From: Aliivibrio sp. | Lineage (GTDB): Bacteria; Pseudomonadota; Gammaproteobacteria; Enterobacterales; Vibrionaceae | Direction: 5' to 3' | Length of the DNA stretch: 64,000 nt | NCBI GenBank assembly: GCA_016764915.1 | Contig: JAESQY010000131.1 | Coordinates: forward strand, 20,894-84,893 | Part shown: positions 27,821-37,221 of the stretch, one piece after another | How the letters are laid out: every line of letters starts with the position of its first letter | Numbering within the stretch: position 1 is the stretch's first letter | Translations under genes and position numbers: made by a program | The notes under the pieces: generated by a model | The model's input: only the letters and a program-made list of their open reading frames with translations | Databases searched by the model: none | What the model was told of the DNA's origin: nothing

Positions 27821-29014
27821 ATGATCACATCAGGTTATAGCTTTATCGCATTTATAGTTTGTTTCGCAGCAGGAGTGTTTTTTGTTGAGGAAAAGTTAAA
27901 ATTAAAAACAAAGTTTTTTGAATTTATCCCACCATTGGTCATTATTTATTTTGGCGTGATGTTAATGTCTACATTTGATTTTTGGTCATTGTCTATTGAT
28001 GGTGAAAAAACAGGTGCAGGTATTGCAAGAGCTGGAGTCAAGGGAGCAATACTACCCTCGATGATCTTCTTAATGCTATTAAAGTGTGATTTAAGACATA
28101 TTATAAAATTAGGGCCGAAAATGTTGTTGGCTTTTTTCTCAGCAACAATGAGTATTGTGATTGGTTTTATCGTCACCTTTATCATATTCAAAGATATGTT
28201 GGCTGCAAACTCATGGCAGGCATTTGGGGCGCTATCAGGTTCATGGATAGGCGGTACTCAAAACATGGTAGCCGTGCAGCAGGCGTTGAATTTAGATGAT
28301 GTTGGTATGGGTTATACTCTACTGATAGATTCCATCGATTATTCAATCTGGATTATGCTTTTACTGTTCTTTGTTGGTTCAAGCAAATTAATATTAGCGT
28401 TTAATAAATTTAACAAAGCTGATACACGCATCGTAGAAGAACTCTCTCAGCGTTTGGCTAAAATAGACGACAAAGTATCTAAAGAGGTGACATTTTTAGA
28501 TCTATTCGGAACGCTAGCTTTTGCACTGGGAGCTGGTGCATTATGTGTATGGATCGCCCAATATTTACCTCAAACAACTTTTTTAAATAATACGACTTGG
28601 TCAATATTGCTGGTGACTATTATGGGTATTGTTGGTGGGATGTCGCCGTTAAGTAAGGTGCCCGGAACCAAGCAGCTATCTAATATATTCCTCTATATCA
28701 TGATAGGATTAATCGCCTCTTCAGCAAACTTTGCCGAACTCACAGAAGCGCCTGTATACATTATTGCAGGAGCATGCATTTTGGCCATTCATGCGGCTAT
28801 TATGCTTGTCATTGCAAAAATCTTCAAATTGGATCTCTTCACATGTTGTGTTGCATCAGTCGCGAATATAGGAGGTGTTGCTTCCGCTCCTGTTATTGCT
28901 GGAGCGTACAACGACTCACTCGTTCCAGTTGGTGTGTTGATGGGAATGTTAGGCGCCATTGTTGGTACTGGAATGGGGTTGTTAGTGGCTAAAATCTTAT
29001 TTATGCTGGTATAA
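27821..29014 (+). CDS. DUF819-family membrane permease
   Basis: Start at ATG 27821, with AAGGTGG eight bases upstream; a GTG four codons earlier is less likely. The 397-residue protein has about ten TM helices in two similar halves. The signature GALSGSWIGGTQNM in the first half, and the second-half ANIGGVASAPVIAGAYN, are diagnostic of DUF819 (YjcL-like) transporters. The substrate is unknown. The 5' region holds the possible attenuator described separately. Confidence 0.88.
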   Translation: MITSGYSFIAFIVCFAAGVFFVEEKLKLKTKFFEFIPPLVIIYFGVMLMSTFDFWSLSIDGEKTGAGIARAGVKGAILPSMIFLMLLKCDLRHIIKLGPKMLLAFFSATMSIVIGFIVTFIIFKDMLAANSWQAFGALSGSWIGGTQNMVAVQQALNLDDVGMGYTLLIDSIDYSIWIMLLLFFVGSSKLILAFNKFNKADTRIVEELSQRLAKIDDKVSKEVTFLDLFGTLAFALGAGALCVWIAQYLPQTTFLNNTTWSILLVTIMGIVGGMSPLSKVPGTKQLSNIFLYIMIGLIASSANFAELTEAPVYIIAGACILAIHAAIMLVIAKIFKLDLFTCCVASVANIGGVASAPVIAGAYNDSLVPVGVLMGMLGAIVGTGMGLLVAKILFMLV

Positions 29015-29172
29015 ATTGACGTCATTTCGTGTAAAAGTGCCTTTGGTGTTACTGCTAGAAAATAGAAGTAATATCTTAGGCATTTTTTTATAGTTGATTG
29101 ATGACAATAATTAACACTGAGATTTATGATATGTTTTAATAGTATATGCCTATATAGCTTTAAGAGGGCTCG

Positions 29173-29589
29173 ATGAAAATTAGCAAATTGATGAGTGAAA
29201 ATATTGTTATTGTCGAGTTGAATGATCCCCTGAGTAAAGTAAAGGAGATATTTGAACAAACTGAATTCCATCACCTGCTGGTTGTGGAGGATGGGAAAAT
29301 GTTTGGTGTTATTTCTGATAGAGATTTACTTAAATCCGTCAGTCATAAAATCGACTCTATATCTGCTACGACCAAGGAACTGGCGTCTCTGAACAAAAAA
29401 GCACACCAGATAATGACGCGCAAGCCCATCTCCCTAAATGAAGCCGCGACAGTGACTGAAGCGATTGATATCTTTAATCAACATAAAATATCGTGCATTC
29501 CGATTGTCAATGACAATGAAAGCCCTGTCGGTATCGTGTCATGGCGGGACATAATGCGTGAACTTGGTAAGCAATGTAAACGCGCTTAG
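29173..29589 (+). CDS. Two-CBS-domain protein
   Basis: A 138-residue soluble protein composed of two CBS repeats: LMSENIVIVELNDPLSKV ... MFGVISDRDLLKSV, then IMTRKPISLNEAATVTEAIDIF ... PVGIVSWRDIMREL. CBS pairs bind adenine nucleotides and commonly sense energy state. There is no attached enzyme or channel domain, so its partner is unknown. The lead sequence has AAGAGGG upstream of the ATG. Confidence 0.92.
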   Translation: MKISKLMSENIVIVELNDPLSKVKEIFEQTEFHHLLVVEDGKMFGVISDRDLLKSVSHKIDSISATTKELASLNKKAHQIMTRKPISLNEAATVTEAIDIFNQHKISCIPIVNDNESPVGIVSWRDIMRELGKQCKRA

Positions 29590-29755
29590 TTACTTTAAAC
29601 ATCAAAATACAGCCACAAATTCTAAGTACAGATTAATAAATACTCTGTCGTCATCGTATACAACTCTAACAGCTATGTACCTGTAGGGGTGTATCTTGTC
29701 CTTTCAGGTTGATAAAATGTCGCACAATAAAAATACCCTTTTTCATAGGTGAAAT

Positions 29756-30477
29756 ATGTCAATCAGTCACTCACGTATTGATCGCTTTATTAGTGAGACA
29801 TGCAATATTAATAAACGAGATGTGCGTTTATTATTGGCACAAAAGCGCATTGAGGTTGACGGTGACATTGCGAGCGATACAAGCCAGATTATTGATAAGT
29901 TTTCAAAAATATCCTTTGATGGTGAACTTTTACAAAACAATGAAGCCAGTTATGTGATGCTGCATAAGCCGATAGGCGTGGTGAGTGCGACGAAAGATAA
30001 ACAGCATAAAACCGTCATTGATCTATTAACGATGCCAGAGAAAGAGCAGCTACACATCGTAGGTCGTTTAGATTTAAATACCTCCGGTTTGGTATTATTA
30101 ACCAATGATAGCCGATGGTCTGAACGTTTAACCCAGCCTGATAGCAAGGTGATAAAACGTTATATTGTGACGTTGAAAAACCCACTTACCTCTGAGTATA
30201 TTGCCGCTTTTGAGCAAGGGATGTATTTCTCATATGAGGATATTACGACTCGGCCCGCCACATTATCGATAATCTCCAATCATGTTGCACAGGTGATCTC
30301 GTCGAAGGGCGTTATCATCAAATAAAGCGCATGTTTGGTCGTTTCCGTAATCCTGTGATGGCACTGCATCGTCAGTCGGTCGGTCAACTTCAGTTAGATA
30401 AACAATTATTACTCGGACAAAGCCGCTACTTAACCACAGAAGAAGTGCTAACAATGACTGGTGCTGAAAGTGGTTAA
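29756..30477 (+). pseudogene. rsuA: RsuA-type pseudouridine synthase, one-base frameshift
   Basis: Frame one covers an S4 RNA-binding domain (RIDRFISETCNINKRDVRLLL) and the PsuS core with the catalytic motif GRLDLNTSGLVLLTND. After VAQV the frame runs on to a stop at 30325. Shifting one base restores DLVEGRYHQIKRMFGRFRNPV, the family's C-terminal core, down to TAA at 30475-30477. A single missing G near 30293-30296 explains this. The repaired length, about 240 residues, matches RsuA (231), which modifies 16S rRNA U516. This is either a true disabled gene or an assembly error. Confidence 0.88.
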
Positions 30478-30482
30478 TCATT

Positions 30483-30695
30483 ATGGCCAACCTGAAGGGG
30501 ATTGTTGGCGGTGAACTTAAAGGTTATACAGAGATGTTGACTGACGCTCGCAATAAAGCCATTGAACGGTTAGTCGAAGAGGCAGATAAACTAGGTGCCG
30601 ATGCAGTTGTTGGTATTCGGTTTACAACCAGCTCGATAACGGAAGGTGCTTCAGAAGTATTGGCCTATGGTACGGCGGTTAAGTTAGAAAGGTAA
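30483..30695 (+). CDS. YbjQ/UPF0145-like protein, N-terminally truncated
   Basis: A 70-residue product with the YbjQ core: IVGGELKGYTEMLTDARNKAIERL, A-D-K-L-G-A-D-A-V-V-G-I-R-F and Y-G-T-A-V. Normal YbjQ is about 107 residues, beginning with T-T-x2-I-x-G-x2-I; here the first 35 or so are missing and the ATG sits five bases after the broken rsuA-type gene. It may still be translated but is probably a remnant. Confidence 0.65.
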   Translation: MANLKGIVGGELKGYTEMLTDARNKAIERLVEEADKLGADAVVGIRFTTSSITEGASEVLAYGTAVKLER

Positions 30696-30724
30696 CGGAA
30701 TCTAATGCAGGCTATAAAGTAACC

Positions 30725-30743
30725 ATTGAGAATGGTTCTCATT
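30725..30743 (+). promoter_or_regulatory. Fur-like box overlapping a promoter
   Basis: The 19-mer ATTGAGAATGGTTCTCATT matches the Fur consensus AATGANAATNATTNTCATT at 14 of 16 defined positions and contains a perfect GAGAA-TGG-TTCTC inverted repeat. It overlaps a plausible -35 (TTGAGA, 30726-30731), with an 18-base spacer to TAGAAT (30750-30755). A methyltransferase gene starts 55 bases downstream, so iron repression of that gene is likely. The match was made by eye. Confidence 0.7.
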
Positions 30744-30809
30744 CTGGTGTAGAATCTTAATAAGTCGTTGAGCACATAAGTATTTATGCGTAATTATTGA
30801 GGATTGAAG

Positions 30810-31436
30810 ATGATTGAGAATAAGTGGGAACAGTTTGCGAAGAATTTTGAAGAAAATAATAACTATGTAGTTGGTAGTAATGACATTCAAAATATTAAAA
30901 ATATATTGAGTGGATTATCTAATACAGGCAAAGTTTTGGAACTTGGATGCGGTAATGGAACCTATACTGAGTGTTTTATTGAGTCGGCTTCAAAAATAGT
31001 AGCCACAGATATCTCAGAACCGATGGTATCGGTAACACTTGAAAGGTTTGAAGGTCAAAAAATGATCCAAGTAGAGAGAGCGGATTGTTTTAATTTACCC
31101 TATGAAAGTGCTTCATTTGACACTGTTTTTATGGCAAATCTTCTGCATGTTATTCCAAATCCAGAAACAGCACTATCAGAATGTTTTCGAGTATTAAAAG
31201 AGGGTGGGAAGCTTGTTATCGTAAGTTTTACACTTTACCAAATGAGTTTCCTTAATAAAACGTTGCTAAAATACAGATACATGAGGAAATACGGGGCAAA
31301 GTCATCTTCTAGCTTTATGCTTACTCCTCAGTTAGCTGCTGACATGGCAAAATCGTCAGGATTTAAAAATGTGACTGCTGAACTAGTTGGATCAAACGTC
31401 AACGCGGTGTATCTCACAGCACTCAAAATCACTTGA
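30810..31436 (+). CDS. Class I SAM-dependent methyltransferase, likely iron-regulated
   Basis: Start at ATG 30810 with GAGGA just upstream; TTG 30804 is less likely. The 208-residue enzyme has motif I VLELGCGNGTYTECF, acidic motif II IVATDISEPMV, post-motif I RADCFNLPYESASFD, and motif IV MANLLHVIPNPE, as in UbiE-like methyltransferases. The acceptor is unknown. A Fur-like box over its promoter suggests expression under iron limitation. It sits alone between the YbjQ relic and the convergent flippase gene, so it is not part of a visible siderophore cluster. Confidence 0.82.
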   Translation: MIENKWEQFAKNFEENNNYVVGSNDIQNIKNILSGLSNTGKVLELGCGNGTYTECFIESASKIVATDISEPMVSVTLERFEGQKMIQVERADCFNLPYESASFDTVFMANLLHVIPNPETALSECFRVLKEGGKLVIVSFTLYQMSFLNKTLLKYRYMRKYGAKSSSSFMLTPQLAADMAKSSGFKNVTAELVGSNVNAVYLTALKIT

Positions 31437-31447
31437 ATTTAGATTAC

Positions 31448-32725
31448 TTATGTCACCACTATATTGGTGTCGGTTTCTAACTGCTTTAGTATCTTTCTTT
31501 CGACAAAGGATGAGATAACAAACATAACGATGTAACCGGTACATAACGCGGTGATGATCGCCACTACATTCTGGGTGAGTTGTGAAAACAGGTAGTACGA
31601 CACGACTAAAGTGGCTATGCCTGTTAACCGAATCATCAAACTCGTCGTAAAACGCCCGTGTGCTTTAATATAAGCCAGCTGATAAGCGTTAAGCATCATA
31701 AAGATAAAGAAGATAGAAAAGTGGAACAACACAGGTTGTGCGCCACTGTATTCTGCTGGAAATACCCAACCAATAAGTGCTTTGCCATACATTAAAATCA
31801 CACTGAAAAACGTTAAGCTCACAATCGCAGATAGTTGGAAAACCCAGCGACGAATTAGGCGTATTTGCTGGTGGTCATTTTTTCGAAGGTTCACCGCCAA
31901 CTCTGGTAATACAAAACGGTAAATAGGGAAAACAAACAACATAGTCATATAAGTGAAAATGGGACGAACGACGACTTGGAAGTCACCGAGTTCATCAATA
32001 CTAAAATGGCTAATAGTCAGTAGAACGGTGATATAGATCATCAAGATACTGGCGCCTGCTTCGAGAGATGCTGTGAAGCTCTTTTTTACGTAATTGATCA
32101 AGGTAGAATCAAGGTGGACACTGGCTAATGGGTGTGTAGTAATCGCTTTTCTGCGGCGAATAAACATATAAACAGCAATCAAAAACGCGGACATGCTCAA
32201 GCCATAAAACAGGGAGGCGAGTGCATCGAAACCCAAGACGTAATAGCAAACTAGAAAGATAGAAAGGTTACAAAGAGGCTCAAGCCAAGTCACTTTGTTA
32301 GAGATATCGTATAAACGGTACATTGCAATCAGGTTAACAAAATACAGTTTTAAACCTAAGCCAAAGATAATGCACAATAATTGCAAATAACTGACATCAA
32401 TATGAAGGGCGTGCTTAATATAGGGGATGACTAAACCCCATGTGAGAAGCACCATAGCAATTAAACTAAAACGAAATATGTTGATGATATCACGGTCATT
32501 TTTAAGTTGAGAATAACTGACCACCATCGATGAACGAAATCCAGACAATAAAATTAATGAGAGAGAGATAATGTCCACGACACTATGAAAAAGGGCAAGA
32601 TCACTTTTAGGTACCCATTGAGCTAACCATATTTTAAAGGAAAACCCGACCACAATACTGATGATTGTGGCCCAGATTCCAGTAATAAACGCGGTTTTCA
32701 AACGTGTAAGCGATTCGTTCTGCAT
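31448..32725 (-). CDS. Polysaccharide flippase-like membrane protein
   Basis: A 425-residue protein with about 12 hydrophobic helices and only short polar loops, fitting the MOP/Wzx (polysaccharide biosynthesis) superfamily that flips lipid-linked sugars across the inner membrane. Short basic loops (RRRK, RKNDHQQIRLIRR) face the cytoplasm. No polymerase or glycosyltransferase genes lie next to it, which is unusual for a Wzx; an orphan O-antigen-type flippase or a lipid exporter is possible. The single GT2 relic lies about 5 kb away. Confidence 0.75.
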   Translation of the reverse strand: MQNESLTRLKTAFITGIWATIISIVVGFSFKIWLAQWVPKSDLALFHSVVDIISLSLILLSGFRSSMVVSYSQLKNDRDIINIFRFSLIAMVLLTWGLVIPYIKHALHIDVSYLQLLCIIFGLGLKLYFVNLIAMYRLYDISNKVTWLEPLCNLSIFLVCYYVLGFDALASLFYGLSMSAFLIAVYMFIRRRKAITTHPLASVHLDSTLINYVKKSFTASLEAGASILMIYITVLLTISHFSIDELGDFQVVVRPIFTYMTMLFVFPIYRFVLPELAVNLRKNDHQQIRLIRRWVFQLSAIVSLTFFSVILMYGKALIGWVFPAEYSGAQPVLFHFSIFFIFMMLNAYQLAYIKAHGRFTTSLMIRLTGIATLVVSYYLFSQLTQNVVAIITALCTGYIVMFVISSFVERKILKQLETDTNIVVT

Positions 32726-32809
32726 GGTATTAATACTGCCCCTTTATGGTTGGGGATAGTATATCGCAAACAATTATCATTTAATAACATTCTTAAGTTC
32801 CAGTTTCGA

Positions 32810-32986
32810 TTAACTTTCTGGAAACTCACCTTGGTGGCCTTTGTGTTGTTCATTTGCCTGCCAGTGTTCGTTGGGATCAAAAGCCTCATCGCAAAGATCA
32901 ATAGTAAAACCCATTTCGATGATCTCTTTTAACGTAAGATCGTCTGCCATGTTGACCACCTCACCAGTTTGATTATGTAATTTCAT
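32810..32986 (-). CDS. Small acidic protein of unknown function
   Basis: Start at ATG 32986 with AGGAG upstream; the in-frame ATG at 33007 adds seven residues with no ribosome site. The 58-residue protein begins MKLHNQTGEVVNMADD and has DLTLKEIIEMGF, then a Cys-Asp-Glu run. No family is recognised. The good ribosome site and compact reading frame argue that it is real. Confidence 0.55.
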   Translation of the reverse strand: MKLHNQTGEVVNMADDLTLKEIIEMGFTIDLCDEAFDPNEHWQANEQHKGHQGEFPES

Positions 32987-33265
32987 ATTTACTCCTCTTC
33001 TTGCCATGTCGCGCTATTTATTGACACCATATCTACTAATTATAGAGGAGAATGGCTGTTTGGTTTGACTGAGGAATGGATAAATTTGGCGAGGGTGCCT
33101 TAAGTATGGGCAAAGAGTGGCTCCTTTTATATTGATGCAATTATTATTATATAAATAATCAATATTTTTTATATAAGACACTCATTTCATTTGAAATACA
33201 TGATAGCTTATCGATAATTAATACAGTGATGTAAGCAATGAGCAAGGGCTTGGAGGCCGTATAAA

Positions 33266-33877
33266 ATGAGTCAACAGCAAGAGTATATTTCAGGTTTGGG
33301 CAAAGACTCGGTAGTACCGCCTGAAATTAAAGGTTGGAATTGGGGAGCATGTCTGCTTAATTGGATCTGGGGGCTTGGCAATAGCACCTACATTGCACTG
33401 TTAACCTTTATTCCCATTGTGAATATCGTGATGTTTTTCATGCTCGGAGCAAAAGGCAACGAATGGGCATGGAGAAACCGAACATGGAGAGACATTGAGC
33501 ACTTTAAAAGTACACAAAGGAAGTGGAGAAATGCCGCTTTAATCTTTATATTTGTGATTATACCTCTGTTTTTCATACTTATCGGGAATTTACTTAAAGG
33601 GGAAGCTTTCGATAAATCATTGAGCGCAATCTCAGCCAATCAGCAGGTAATAGGACTCATCGGTACACCAATGGCGGCTGATTATTTTGTGACGGGTAAT
33701 GTCAGTACCCGTGGCTCCGGTGGTGAAGCGTCGTTACAATATTCTGTAACCGGACCAAACGGCAGTGTTGATGCATACGTATTCGCACAGAAACAAATGG
33801 AGACTTGGTCTCTATATGAAGTGGTCGTGTACAGTGAGGAGTTCGCAAAAAGAATCGATGTGGTAACATCAAAATAA
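33266..33877 (+). CDS. Membrane protein with Coa1-like C-terminal domain
   Basis: A 203-residue protein. The N-terminal part has a W-N-W-G-A-C-L-L-N-W-I-W motif and two hydrophobic helices (about 43-62 and 90-110) like DUF2628-type proteins. The C-terminal 80 residues (LIGTPMAADYFVTGNVSTRGSGGEA ... YSVTGPNGSVDAYVFA) match the Coa1 (cytochrome-oxidase assembly-like) beta fold. No cytochrome oxidase genes are near, so the role is open. It starts a short series with the next membrane protein 20 bases on. Confidence 0.7.
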   Translation: MSQQQEYISGLGKDSVVPPEIKGWNWGACLLNWIWGLGNSTYIALLTFIPIVNIVMFFMLGAKGNEWAWRNRTWRDIEHFKSTQRKWRNAALIFIFVIIPLFFILIGNLLKGEAFDKSLSAISANQQVIGLIGTPMAADYFVTGNVSTRGSGGEASLQYSVTGPNGSVDAYVFAQKQMETWSLYEVVVYSEEFAKRIDVVTSK

Positions 33878-33897
33878 TGAGTTAAGAAGGAGTACTC

Positions 33898-34248
33898 ATG
33901 TTAGAACTGTTTAAAGTGGTTGTGGTAACCAATTTATTGGCTTCTTTTGTTGTTTATAGTCTCTCGAAACATGTTGCGTTCTTCGCTTCAACTGCAACGA
34001 TGGATTTCCTATTTTATATTGTCATTATTATTTGGGTAATTGCGCGTTTAACCTGGGAGGGGGGAAGCCAAAGTCGCAATTGGGCGGTAGACCCCGCGGC
34101 GAATAAAGCAAAATCAATGGTATCAGGGCATGATTTCGAATCAGATTTTAATGAACAGAAAAAACAAAATTATCAATTTGGTTTGATGATGTTTATTGCT
34201 GGTTTACCTGCATTTTTGGGGGCTGCTTTCCTGCTGTTTCTATCATAA
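33898..34248 (+). CDS. Three-TM membrane protein of unknown function
   Basis: A 116-residue protein with hydrophobic helices at about 4-26, 35-50 and 96-115, and a polar loop between residues 55 and 90 (SQSRNWAVDPAANK). No family is recognised. An AAGAAGGAG site precedes the ATG, which lies 20 bases after the Coa1-like gene, so they are probably co-transcribed. Confidence 0.6.
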   Translation: MLELFKVVVVTNLLASFVVYSLSKHVAFFASTATMDFLFYIVIIIWVIARLTWEGGSQSRNWAVDPAANKAKSMVSGHDFESDFNEQKKQNYQFGLMMFIAGLPAFLGAAFLLFLS

Positions 34249-34375
34249 TCAAGTTTTGGTCAAAGCGACAATCAGTAGGGTATTGGTTGCTCTACTTTAA
34301 CAATGTAAATGAAATCTTCACATTGAACTGATAATTCTTTACAGCAATTTTAATTTTATAAGAGGTTGATTTTAC

Positions 34376-34789
34376 ATGGAAGTTCATTTGCTATATCCAA
34401 TGTTTTTGATGGTTCTACTAACGCTCGTTGTTGGTATAATCACCGTAAAAGCGAGAATCAAAAGTGTGAAAAATGGCGAAATAAGCGCAAAATACTTTCG
34501 TTTAATGGATGGACAGGCGTTACCTGAGCTTGTCACCAAAACCACACGTAATTTTAATAATCAGTTTGAAATTCCGACTCTGTTTTATGTGGTTTGTACT
34601 CTGTATATTAGTTTTGGCTTAGAGAGTTTATTAGCCGTAGTTTTTGCCTGGTTATTTGTTGCTCTACGAATTGCACACTCATACATTCACATCACTTATA
34701 ACCATGTACTCCATCGTATGTTGACATTTTTTGGTGCATTTTTCTGTGTTATTGCGCTTTGGGTGAATCTGTTGGTTATGAAAATATAA
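34376..34789 (+). CDS. MAPEG-family membrane protein
   Basis: A 137-residue four-TM protein. The segment NFNNQFEIPTLFYVVC, followed by ARIAHSYIHITYNH-like residues (here LRIAHSYIHITYNH), is the MAPEG signature of membrane-associated proteins in eicosanoid and glutathione metabolism. In bacteria the substrate is generally unknown. AGAGG precedes the ATG. Confidence 0.88.
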   Translation: MEVHLLYPMFLMVLLTLVVGIITVKARIKSVKNGEISAKYFRLMDGQALPELVTKTTRNFNNQFEIPTLFYVVCTLYISFGLESLLAVVFAWLFVALRIAHSYIHITYNHVLHRMLTFFGAFFCVIALWVNLLVMKI

Positions 34790-34824
34790 TGTCATTCAAA
34801 TAAACAGATATTCAGAGGGCGATA

Positions 34825-35628
34825 ATGAAACCAATCAAGTTATTTGATGCTCATGAAATGGCACTGCTTATCGATAAAAATCAGTTATCCTATGATTTGC
34901 ATTTAGCTCAATCGGATGAAATTAGACTTCAAATTACGGATGATTATTCGTTGATCAGCAGTAGTCACCCCAGTGCTATGTTTAATGGTGTATTACAAAC
35001 GAGTATTTCAAATGCAAATCCAGAATTTGCTATTAGGAAATTACTCGGCATTTTAAAGTTGGAATTGTCCGCGTTCTGTTGGAAAGTATGGTCAACAACT
35101 TATCCCAAAAATTTAGCTGAGATACTGGAATCAGAAGGTTTATTTGTTTCTTCAAACTGCCCTGGAATGGCTGCCGATCTTGACGGTATGGAACTCTCTA
35201 GTCAAACACTAGAAAACATATTGGTAAAACAGGTATGTACAGAGCAGCAGATGAAAATTTGGCTTGATACTTTGTTCAACGGTTTTCAAATCAATGATGA
35301 GAATATTGCTATGTATCAGCGGGTACTGACTGATTCAGGTTATAACCATCCTGTTAAGCATTATCTGGCCTTATATGATGGTCAAGCGGTTGCAACGGCC
35401 AGCTGTTTTTTCAGCGATGGCGTGGTTGGCATCTATTGGGTATCTACCTTGCCTAAATTCAGAGGAAAAGGTATTGCAGGCGATATGATGAGGATAATAT
35501 TAAAAGAGGCATTGAGTGACGGATATCGAGTTGCTATTCTTCAATCATCAGCGAAAGGATTCAGCTTGTATCAGAGAATGGGATTTGCTAAATTTTGCGA
35601 AAATGTCCGTTATCAGTGGCAGGGTTAG
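34825..35628 (+). CDS. GNAT acetyltransferase with N-terminal extension
   Basis: A 267-residue protein. The GNAT core lies in the C-terminal 120 residues: VVGIYWVSTLPKFRGKGIAGDMM (acetyl-CoA loop R-G-K-G-I-A) and LYQRMGFAKF. The first 150 residues form a second, more divergent alpha/beta unit, so this may be a double-GNAT protein. No substrate is suggested by neighbours. Confidence 0.8.
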   Translation: MKPIKLFDAHEMALLIDKNQLSYDLHLAQSDEIRLQITDDYSLISSSHPSAMFNGVLQTSISNANPEFAIRKLLGILKLELSAFCWKVWSTTYPKNLAEILESEGLFVSSNCPGMAADLDGMELSSQTLENILVKQVCTEQQMKIWLDTLFNGFQINDENIAMYQRVLTDSGYNHPVKHYLALYDGQAVATASCFFSDGVVGIYWVSTLPKFRGKGIAGDMMRIILKEALSDGYRVAILQSSAKGFSLYQRMGFAKFCENVRYQWQG

Positions 35629-35670
35629 ATCCTAACAATAATAAATACCAAAATAGATTATCGAGGAAAA

Positions 35671-36171
35671 ATGGCAATTCTAGAAATACTCAAAGCGCCA
35701 AATGAAAAATTAAGAGTACAATCTGCCGCAGTGAGTGACTTCAATTCGGTTCAGCAACTGATTGACGATATGTTGGAGACAATGTACAACACGGACGATG
35801 GTATCGGCTTAGCAGCCACGCAATTAGGTCGAAAAGAAGCCGTTGTCATTATCGATATCTCTGATGAGCGAAATGAACCATTAGTGTTGATTAATCCGGT
35901 TGTTGAGAGTGGAGAAAACCTCGAAAAAGGACAAGAAGGGTGTTTGTCTGTCCCTGGTTATTATGCCGATATAGAGCGATTTACCAAAGTAACAGTAAAA
36001 GCTCAAGACAGAGTTGGTCAGGATATTACTATTGTCAGTGATGATTTCTTGGCTGTTGTCATGCAGCATGAAATTGACCATTTGAAAGGAAAACTATTCA
36101 TTGATTACCTCTCTCCTTTAAAGCAAAAAATGGCGCTGAAAAAGGTCAAGAAAATAAAAAACTCAGACTAA
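35671..36171 (+). CDS. def: Peptide deformylase
   Basis: A 166-residue metalloenzyme that removes the formyl group from nascent N-termini. The three family motifs are intact: GIGLAATQLG (residues about 44-53), EGCLSVPG (about 89-96) and QHEIDHLKG (HExxH, about 131-139). The Cys of motif 2 and both His residues for the metal are present. It is not next to fmt, as the main def would be, so it is probably a second deformylase. AGGAAA precedes the ATG. Confidence 0.95.
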   Translation: MAILEILKAPNEKLRVQSAAVSDFNSVQQLIDDMLETMYNTDDGIGLAATQLGRKEAVVIIDISDERNEPLVLINPVVESGENLEKGQEGCLSVPGYYADIERFTKVTVKAQDRVGQDITIVSDDFLAVVMQHEIDHLKGKLFIDYLSPLKQKMALKKVKKIKNSD

Positions 36172-36177
36172 AAAAGC

Positions 36178-37221
36178 CTAGTAATAATAACTAACGGTGA
36201 TTGAACCATATTTACTGTCGTTTATCTGCCCATCAAATTGTTTGGTCGCCCGATGTGTTGAAAATGTCGCGGCCCAATGTTGGTACATAACAAACATACC
36301 AGCACTGATTAATGCTTGATCGTGGATCACTTCTACTGAATGGCTGTTTGAGAATGTATTGCCATCTAGCGTAATATCATTGAATACATAACCTGCGTAG
36401 ACAGAAGTGAATAACTGCCAATAGAATTGATTGGTTGTTTTTCTTGTTAACACGGACACCGCTTGGCTGTTAAATGGGTTGATTGCCGCGTAGGTTTCGT
36501 CTAATAAATTACCTACGCGGAAAGTAAGTCCTGTACCGATATCACTGCGTAAATTGCCAAATCCAGCTTCACTGTATGAGCTTACGTCAATACTTGTCGA
36601 GTCTGTAAATGAATGATCATAAAAACGTTCAATGTGTTCTGCTTCAACTCGAAAAACGAGTTCGTTGTTGATTTGATTATCCCAACCTTCAGGCGTTCTT
36701 GCTCCAATCATTTCATGAACAATAGTCTGGCTTTGCTCTGCTAATGATGCTGGACCTGCTACGCCTAAAATCAGCCCTAAACTGTTTGCACGGTTATTTG
36801 CAAAGTGACGAATTTTACTGTGCCATAACATTGTTCCAGCATAGGGACGGTCATTTTCAATTAACTCAGGCTCTGAAATGTCATTAGGTGTATACATCGA
36901 CTGAGACAGCCCATAAGAAATTGAATATTGCTGGCTGTCACCTTGATTGATAAATGTCCAGTCACTGATGGCGCGAATCCAATTTGGTATGTTGAGTGAA
37001 TCGAAACTGTCGTATGAAGAGCTTCCCCACGCATAAGCGATCCCGTTACTGTAGCCGTCATCACTGGTATTCGTTAAGCCTAAAACATCATTTTCAAAGG
37101 TAAATTGATACCAATGATGTTGCTCATCGTTTTGTGTAGCAAATGCCTGATTTGAGATGAAAATAAGGGAGGTAATGAAAAGGCTGTGAGCCAGAAACTG
37201 ATGAGAGAAAATGTTAAGCAT
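36178..37221 (-). CDS. lpxR: Lipid A 3'-O-deacylase family (LpxR-like) outer-membrane protein
   Basis: A 347-residue protein with a signal peptide ending near AFA (residue 28) and an alternating-strand pattern ending in aromatic SITVSYYY, as expected of a beta-barrel. The DUF2219/LpxR features are visible: FTFENDVLG with Asn-Asp near the mature start, DGYSNGIAYAW, and HEMIGARTPEGWDNQ, whose His lies in the catalytic region. LpxR removes the 3'-acyloxyacyl chain of lipid A. The LpxR Thr position appears to be Ser here, so activity should be checked. Its stop is six bases from the deformylase stop. Confidence 0.83.
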   Translation of the reverse strand: MLNIFSHQFLAHSLFITSLIFISNQAFATQNDEQHHWYQFTFENDVLGLTNTSDDGYSNGIAYAWGSSSYDSFDSLNIPNWIRAISDWTFINQGDSQQYSISYGLSQSMYTPNDISEPELIENDRPYAGTMLWHSKIRHFANNRANSLGLILGVAGPASLAEQSQTIVHEMIGARTPEGWDNQINNELVFRVEAEHIERFYDHSFTDSTSIDVSSYSEAGFGNLRSDIGTGLTFRVGNLLDETYAAINPFNSQAVSVLTRKTTNQFYWQLFTSVYAGYVFNDITLDGNTFSNSHSVEVIHDQALISAGMFVMYQHWAATFSTHRATKQFDGQINDSKYGSITVSYYY

